From Chitinophagales bacterium (GTDB taxonomy: Bacteria > Bacteroidota > Bacteroidia > Chitinophagales > Chitinophagaceae): DNA of 10,558 nt. The position numbers and the translations under genes are program-made. The first letter of the stretch is position 1, and each line of letters begins with the position of its first letter. Shown here one piece after another: positions 7,048 to 10,558 of the stretch. The stretch spans positions 1 through 10,558 of the forward strand of contig JAATGW010000122.1 in the NCBI GenBank assembly GCA_015654495.1, given 5' to 3'. The notes beneath the pieces were generated by a model. The model saw nothing but the letters and a program-made list of their open reading frames with translations, had not been told where the DNA came from and did no database searches.

Positions 7048-7584
7048 ATGTCAAAAAGTAACAAGTTCGTATTTATAGGCTTACTGATTATTGCGTGGAT
7101 CATCTTCGTTGGCCTGAGCATAGAAGCCGGTGGTTTGATAACCAATTTTGTATTTAGTATCTACAAACCTGAATTTGTCCAAAACCTGTATCAAAAGTTG
7201 GACTTAAGTGAAATGTATAATCGTAGCAAATGGGCTTTCTATGGAATGTATAGTTTTATCCTGGTCGTCGCAGTTTTGAAAGCATGCTTATTTTATATAG
7301 TTGCCATGCTTATGCACAAAATAGATTTATCAAAACCCTTCAACAGTTTCGTTTCAGAACAGATAACAAAAATATCTTACTGCACTTTTTCCTTAGGTAT
7401 ATTAAGTTATATAGCCCGGGCAACAGCCAAAAATTTACAACACCGTGGTTATGCTACTGACAACCTAAATCAGTTTTGGGCAGACAGTCAGGCATTTATC
7501 CTGATGGCCGCTGTAATCTATGTTATTGCGACCATTTTTAAAAAGGGAGTTGAAATCCAGAACGAAAACGATTTAACTGTTTAA
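7048..7584 (+). CDS. DUF2975 family membrane protein
   Basis: A 178-residue integral membrane protein with four hydrophobic segments at about 7-27, 66-90, 108-124 and 148-165 and short hydrophilic ends. The loop motif MHKIDLSKPFN (about 89-99), ahead of a third helix, is typical of DUF2975. The two-gene arrangement is also characteristic: the stop is two bases before the ATG of a YozG-type HTH gene, so both are translated from one message. The biochemical function of DUF2975 proteins is unknown. They are commonly paired with this small regulator, and the protein may modulate or be controlled by it. The promoter and palindrome at 6990-7022 lie upstream. The gene forms the first block between two copies of the boundary repeat. 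Confidence 0.85.
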   Translation: MSKSNKFVFIGLLIIAWIIFVGLSIEAGGLITNFVFSIYKPEFVQNLYQKLDLSEMYNRSKWAFYGMYSFILVVAVLKACLFYIVAMLMHKIDLSKPFNSFVSEQITKISYCTFSLGILSYIARATAKNLQHRGYATDNLNQFWADSQAFILMAAVIYVIATIFKKGVEIQNENDLTV

Positions 7585-7586
7585 TT

Positions 7587-7814
7587 ATGCCAATCATTGT
7601 AAACTTAGATGTGATGATGGCAAAACGTAAAATTTCTCTGAATGAACTTTCTGAAAGAGTTGATTTGACATTATCCAATCTTTCCATCTTGAAGACTGGA
7701 AAAGCAAAAGCAATTCGATTTAGCACTTTGGATTCAATTTGTAAAGCATTAGACTGCCAACCAGGTGATATTTTAGAATGGGTTAATGACAACAAAAGAA
7801 CAACGAACCGCTAA
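7587..7814 (+). CDS. YozG-type Cro/CI helix-turn-helix regulator
   Basis: A 75-residue protein that is almost entirely one Cro/C1-type HTH domain (about 6-65). The recognition part reads ISLNELSERVDLTLSNLSIL, followed by KTGKAKAIRFSTLDSICKAL and DCQPGDILEW, the typical YozG ending. The start at 7587 (MPIIVNLDVMMAKRK) matches the usual N-terminus of the family. It lies two bases after the DUF2975 stop and is probably translationally coupled to it. It most likely binds the palindrome at 6990-7006 and controls its own operon (inferred). Its stop codon TAA (7812-7814) lies inside the left arm ACCGCTAACA of the boundary palindrome. Confidence 0.92.
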   Translation: MPIIVNLDVMMAKRKISLNELSERVDLTLSNLSILKTGKAKAIRFSTLDSICKALDCQPGDILEWVNDNKRTTNR

Positions 7815-7955
7815 CAGGCCTTTGGCAAAAAAGGGATTCAGTGCTTTCGTGAGCTTTGTGCTTCGTATCAGGTTCACTACTGGCAGAAAGTTTAGTGTTT
7901 CGAATCCGCTTCTTCGCCATGCGCCAAAACCTTAGCGGTCATTGCAGAAACGACC
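7806..7955 (+). repeat. Cassette-boundary palindrome, site 2 (attC-like)
   Basis: The left arm AACCGCTAACAGGCCTTTGGC (7806-7826) and right arm GCGCCAAAACCTTAGCGGT (7921-7939) are inverted repeats. The outer box ACCGCTAA pairs with TTAGCGGT (8 of 8), and the inner box TTTGGC pairs with GCCAAA. Between the boxes the left arm has about three more bases than the right, leaving an unpaired bulge. About 95 bp of variable sequence separates the arms. Paired outer and inner boxes, extrahelical bases and a size near 135 bp are features of integron attC sites. However, the outer box does not fit the canonical GTTRRRY/RYYYAAC rule. Sequence after the right arm (ATTGCAGAAACGACC) is also shared with site 1. 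Confidence 0.6.
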
Positions 7956-8049
7956 TCACTACAAACTATACAAAACTGATTTGATCAGAACGTGAAACCA
8001 GGATAGAAAGGCCAGGTGAAAAAAGTTCGTTGGAATCGATTAACAATGA

Positions 8050-8700
8050 ATGCCCAATCTAACAATTAGTCAGATGATTAAAAAGTATTCAGTTTTAATA
8101 TGCATCGTTATTTCTGTGATTTTAATAGTAATAGCAACCCTGGTTTATCCTGGCGGCTCATTGCCTGACAAAAATTCTATCGGGTTTGAATGGTCAAAAA
8201 ATTTTATAAGCAATTTGTTTGCAGCAAAAGCGATCAATGGCTCGCAGAATCCGTCCAGAATCTGGGCAATCATAGGAATGGCATTCTACTCGGTTGGTTA
8301 CGGAATTTTTTTTATCAGCATGTCGAAAAAGTTGGCTTCAAAACACGCTGCTACGGTCTTAAAATTGGCAGGAACTGCCAACATACTATTTAGTTTCTTA
8401 ATCGTAACGCCCCTGCACGACCAAATGGTTACGATATCGAGCGCCTTGTTTTTGCTTGGTTTATTTTATATCACTTTATTTATCCTGAAGACAAAGCTTC
8501 ACTTTTTTAAATTCGCCTGTATCATCTGCTTAATGATTTTTTACTTAACCTTATTCTTGTATGGTTTCGGCAACTGGAGATTATTGGCCATCATGCAGAA
8601 GATATCTTTCATCTGTTCAATGTTACTGGTTTTAGGATTGGAATATTTTACCAGGCAGGAGGACTTTAAACAAATTAAAGCAGGGAAAGATCGGGAGTAA
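8050..8700 (+). CDS. Six-helix integral membrane protein, function unknown
   Basis: A 216-residue membrane protein with hydrophobic segments at about 14-34, 70-90, 103-120, 125-147, 152-171 and 177-198. The first extracytoplasmic-type loop carries YPGGSLPDKNSIGFEWSKNF (about 33-52) and then NGSQNPSR, a pattern I recall from a Bacteroidota-only family of six-helix hypotheticals resembling DUF998-like proteins. No catalytic motif is visible. The start at 8050 overlaps a tiny frame opening at 8046 and has no Shine-Dalgarno sequence. It follows site 2 of the boundary repeat by about 100 bp and stands alone, 240 bp before the toxin-antitoxin pair. Confidence 0.75.
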   Translation: MPNLTISQMIKKYSVLICIVISVILIVIATLVYPGGSLPDKNSIGFEWSKNFISNLFAAKAINGSQNPSRIWAIIGMAFYSVGYGIFFISMSKKLASKHAATVLKLAGTANILFSFLIVTPLHDQMVTISSALFLLGLFYITLFILKTKLHFFKFACIICLMIFYLTLFLYGFGNWRLLAIMQKISFICSMLLVLGLEYFTRQEDFKQIKAGKDRE

Positions 8701-8940
8701 AGAAAAGGAAAAGATCCAAAACAACTTCCCCAGTCAAAAGACAATACCAACAAATAAAGATGCTGAATGATACCAGCCTTGACTCTTACTCCATCAATCC
8801 CGACGAAGGTATGTAGTGGGGCAACCAGTATCTTCCAGCATGCACAGAAACTGAAATGGAAAGGGATTGTCTATGCTTATGAAGAAAACTATTTGAAAAT
8901 TCCGATTTTTGTAATTACTCTGTAATCACAACAGAAAATC
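8701..8940. other. Spacer with a short coding-like remnant
   Basis: No complete gene is visible. A 27-codon open stretch at 8842-8925 reads AQKLKWKGIVYAYEENYL, then KIPIFVITL and a stop. It could be the end of a degraded gene, but I cannot name it. The antitoxin ATG follows 15 bp later; its promoter must lie in this spacer but I cannot place it confidently. Confidence 0.3.
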
Positions 8941-9189
8941 ATGGAACTTGCGGTAATAAACATTGGTAACTCCAAAGGAATCAGGCTTTCCAAAACAATT
9001 TTACAGAAGTATAATATAAGCGACAAAATTGAACTGATCCTGGAGAACGAATATATCATACTCAAGCCTAAAGCAAAACCCCGAAAAGGTTGGGATAAAG
9101 CTTTTAAAAAAATGCTCGAAAACGGTGATGATCAGATGCTGATGAATGACGTGTTCGACGATGAATATTTTGAAGAATGGAACAAGTGA
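8941..9189 (+). CDS. MazE-like AbrB/SpoVT-fold antitoxin
   Basis: An 82-residue protein. Residues 1-44 form a swapped-hairpin AbrB-type DNA-binding domain (VINIGNSKGIRLSKTIL, then LENEYIILKP). The acidic C-terminal tail (WDKAFKKMLENGDDQM to FEEWNK) is the flexible arm that in MazE-type antitoxins wraps around and neutralises the toxin. The toxin frame begins at GTG 9186, overlapping the stop codon (GTGA), so the two are translationally coupled. Antitoxins of this class normally bind their own promoter. The antitoxin appears intact while the toxin is frameshifted. Confidence 0.9.
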   Translation: MELAVINIGNSKGIRLSKTILQKYNISDKIELILENEYIILKPKAKPRKGWDKAFKKMLENGDDQMLMNDVFDDEYFEEWNK

Positions 9190-9501
9190 ATCAGTACGAG
9201 ATTGTTTTAGTCAACCTCGATCCGACAATGGGAAGTGAAATGAAGAAGACCGCACCTGTGTTGTGATCTCACCTGATGAAATGAACAGATATCTGCAGAC
9301 GATTGTGGTTGCTCCCATGACAAGCAGTTCAAAACCCTACCCGACACGTGTGGAAGTTAAACATAAAACAACCAAAGGTTGGATAGCCATTGATCAGATC
9401 AGAACAATTGACCGGATCAGGATTGTCAGACGAGTTGAAAGTCTGACAGATAAGGAATTGTTAAAGTCAAAAATGTAATTCAGGAAACATTTGTAGATTA
9501 A
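9186..9501 (+). pseudogene. MazF-type mRNA interferase toxin with two frameshifts
   Basis: Three frames in order reconstruct a full MazF/PemK-family toxin of about 105 residues. From GTG 9186: NQYEIVLVNLDPTMGSEMKK, then T, ending at TGA 9264. The expected continuation, R-x-CVVISPDEMNRYLQTI, lies one base out of phase, as if one C were missing from the ACCGC run near 9250. That frame runs through VVAPMTSSSKPYPTRVEV and GWIAIDQIRTIDRIRI and stops at 9478. The usual C-terminus VKNVIQETFVD then appears one base out again, from about 9466 to TAA 9499-9501. The MazF landmarks Arg before CVVIS and Thr in APMTSS are present. With both deletions no active toxin can be made. An ORF starting at GTG 9263 would lack the N-terminal strand and the catalytic Arg. 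Confidence 0.85.
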
Positions 9502-9727
9502 CAAGGTTATGTAATTGGGCAACATCTCAAATAAAAAGGCATGCAATTCTGCTTTAAAAAGAATTGATGCATTAATCCGTTTAAAGATTTATTTAATAAA
9601 GGGAAGATCGACTGGTTTTAGCTGTTTGTATTGGCGCAAAGACCCACCGAACGGCGAAGATTAAAAGGCTGGCAATACCAGGTTCTATTGTAAGAGTTTT
9701 ATGTCATAAATTTATGCGTTAGCGGTA
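9502..9727. other. Spacer between toxin and DUF1835 gene
   Basis: No gene is recognised. The toxin stop region (GATTAACAAGG, 9496-9506) weakly resembles a left boundary arm (CGCTAACAGG), and the stop codon would again lie inside it. The far end carries the right arm CGTTAGCGGTAATGC (9717-9731). If these are one site it would be about 230 bp, longer than site 2, so the pairing is uncertain. Confidence 0.3.
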
Positions 9728-9740
9728 ATGCAAAAAAACC
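9717..9740 (+). repeat. Cassette-boundary repeat, right arm, site 3
   Basis: CGTTAGCGGTAATGC followed by AAAAAAACC matches 7930-7955, sharing TTAGCGGT and the following AT-GCA-AAA-ACC. The ATG at 9728 lies inside the repeat. Confidence 0.5.
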
Positions 9741-10501
9741 TTACTGTGATGGTGTACAATATTTTAAATGGCGACTCCCTTGCTTTTAGTTTTCCGGACG
9801 CAAAAATTGAAGGAAATATTATTGTTGTCAGAGAAGCTCTTATTGACGGAGACTTATCAGGAGACAACCTTCAGGACTTTTGGCAATCAAGGGCCAAATA
9901 TATCGGTATAACAGAAACCGAATACAATAATTCTGTTGTAAAAGAATTTGAAAAAATAATAAATGCACCTGATAATTCAGAATTTAATCTTTGGTTTGAG
10001 TATGACTTGTTTTGCCAGGTAAATATGTGGTTTGTTATTTCAATTATCAATAGTTTGCCAATAAAGAAAAATGTTTTTGCTGTTTATACTTCCTATCTGG
10101 ACAAAACCAGTAAACAATTCTGGAATGGCTTTGGACCAGCAAATTCAGATGAACTTAAAATTTGTTATGCCAATAGAATTTCTTTAAGTGAAGCCGACAT
10201 CTATTTGGGACAGGATCTGTGGAAAGCGTATAAAAACGGTAATCTTGCAGAGATGACAAATCTGTCTGAGCATCATTCTTTAGCTTTTCCGTACTTACAG
10301 GAAGTAGTAAAGGCGCATGTTGACCGCTTTCCGGAAGATGGGACAAAAGGAAGACCTGAAAAAGTTATTGAAGACATCACAAAAAACATTTCTACTGACT
10401 TTCCTAAAGTGTTCAAAGAATTCTGGAAAAGAGAAATTATTTATGGTTTTGGTGACAGTCAGTTAAAAAGTCTGTATAACAAAGTAATGGACTACCGCTG
10501 A
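9728..10501 (+). CDS. DUF1835 domain protein
   Basis: A 257-residue soluble protein. The N-terminal half is a DUF1835 domain: YNILNGDSLAFSF (about 9-21), a strand with IIVVREALIDGDLSG (about 31-45), FWQSRAKYI (about 52-60) and the signature LWFEYDLFCQVNMWF. The C-terminal part is helical and charged and ends with the stop at 10499-10501. Activity of the family is not established. The first ATG (9728) lies within the boundary repeat, so the second Met, at 9749 (MVYNILNGDS), which matches the usual family start closely, may be the true start. There is no signal peptide or membrane segment. It is the only gene in its block. Confidence 0.88.
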   Translation: MQKNLTVMVYNILNGDSLAFSFPDAKIEGNIIVVREALIDGDLSGDNLQDFWQSRAKYIGITETEYNNSVVKEFEKIINAPDNSEFNLWFEYDLFCQVNMWFVISIINSLPIKKNVFAVYTSYLDKTSKQFWNGFGPANSDELKICYANRISLSEADIYLGQDLWKAYKNGNLAEMTNLSEHHSLAFPYLQEVVKAHVDRFPEDGTKGRPEKVIEDITKNISTDFPKVFKEFWKREIIYGFGDSQLKSLYNKVMDYR

Positions 10502-10558
10502 CAATGGAACATGAAGTATCTCTACTTCGTGAAGTCGCCCACGTTGTGCGCAACTTTA
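10493..10558 (+). repeat. Cassette-boundary palindrome, site 4, cut by the window edge
   Basis: The left arm TACCGCTGACAATGG (10493-10507) overlaps the DUF1835 stop codon TGA, just as the left arm of site 2 overlaps the HTH stop. The right part GCGCAACTTTA (10548-10558) stops where site 2 continues with GCGGT. The middle contains a perfect small hairpin, GAAGTATCTCTACTTC (10513-10528). I predict that the next bases outside the window read GCGGT or close to it. Confidence 0.5.

Noticed and set aside
7806..7955. Reading site 2 as a rho-independent terminator of the DUF2975-HTH operon
   Set aside because: Arms are about 95 bp apart, no T-run follows, and the right arm with its flank recurs elsewhere ahead of genes, which a terminator would not explain. 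Some termination effect cannot be excluded.
6830..10558. Calling the boundary repeats canonical attC sites
   Set aside because: The outer box GTTAGCG/CGCTAAC violates GTTRRRY/RYYYAAC, and only one site is seen with both arms complete, so they are reported only as attC-like.

Overview
The window looks like chromosomal DNA from a Bacteroidota bacterium, most likely a Chitinophaga-like member of the Chitinophagaceae. I infer this from the kinds of genes present: a TPR lipoprotein with C-terminal membrane helices, a GxxExxY protein, a DUF2975/YozG-type HTH pair and a DUF1835 protein. A Bacteroidota-style promoter and the near absence of Shine-Dalgarno sites agree. The region is accessory in character: gene-poor, rich in repeats and carrying several broken genes. 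There are no rRNA, tRNA or CRISPR features.

Layout. Positions 1-1213 are a non-coding mosaic of long direct repeats (about 213, 116 and 42 bp modules) edged by inverted CGGGAAGCCGG/CCGGCTTCCCG ends. A minus-strand TPR lipoprotein follows (1288-2736). Next come short G+C-punctuated repeats around a minus-strand GxxExxY gene (3321-3698), then a relic of a sensor histidine kinase (3966-4250) and a second repeat pair (4290-4503). A secreted or lipoprotein-like hypothetical gene lies at 4663-5319. A convergent HEAT-like lipoprotein gene (5502-6616, minus) is broken by one frameshift.

From about 6670 to the right edge the organisation changes. All recognisable genes are on the plus strand and sit in short blocks separated by a recurring imperfect palindrome, with left arm ACCGCTRACA and right arm CCTTAGCGGTCATT. 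The left arm overlaps the stop codon of the preceding gene at two places, and the right arm sits just ahead of the next block. The blocks are (i) DUF2975 plus YozG-type HTH, (ii) a six-helix membrane protein followed by a MazE/MazF-type toxin-antitoxin pair whose toxin is frameshifted, and (iii) a DUF1835 protein. Just left of the first right arm is a stop-bounded reading frame that resembles a decayed tyrosine recombinase. This arrangement resembles an integron-type gene cassette array (a cluster of attC-like sites lacking an intact integrase), although the site sequence does not match the canonical attC consensus. This is the most interesting hypothesis in the window, and it is inference.

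Three separate single-base frameshifts (one in the HEAT gene, two in the toxin) plus the kinase and recombinase relics show either decay typical of a mobile region or base-level assembly errors; reads would decide.
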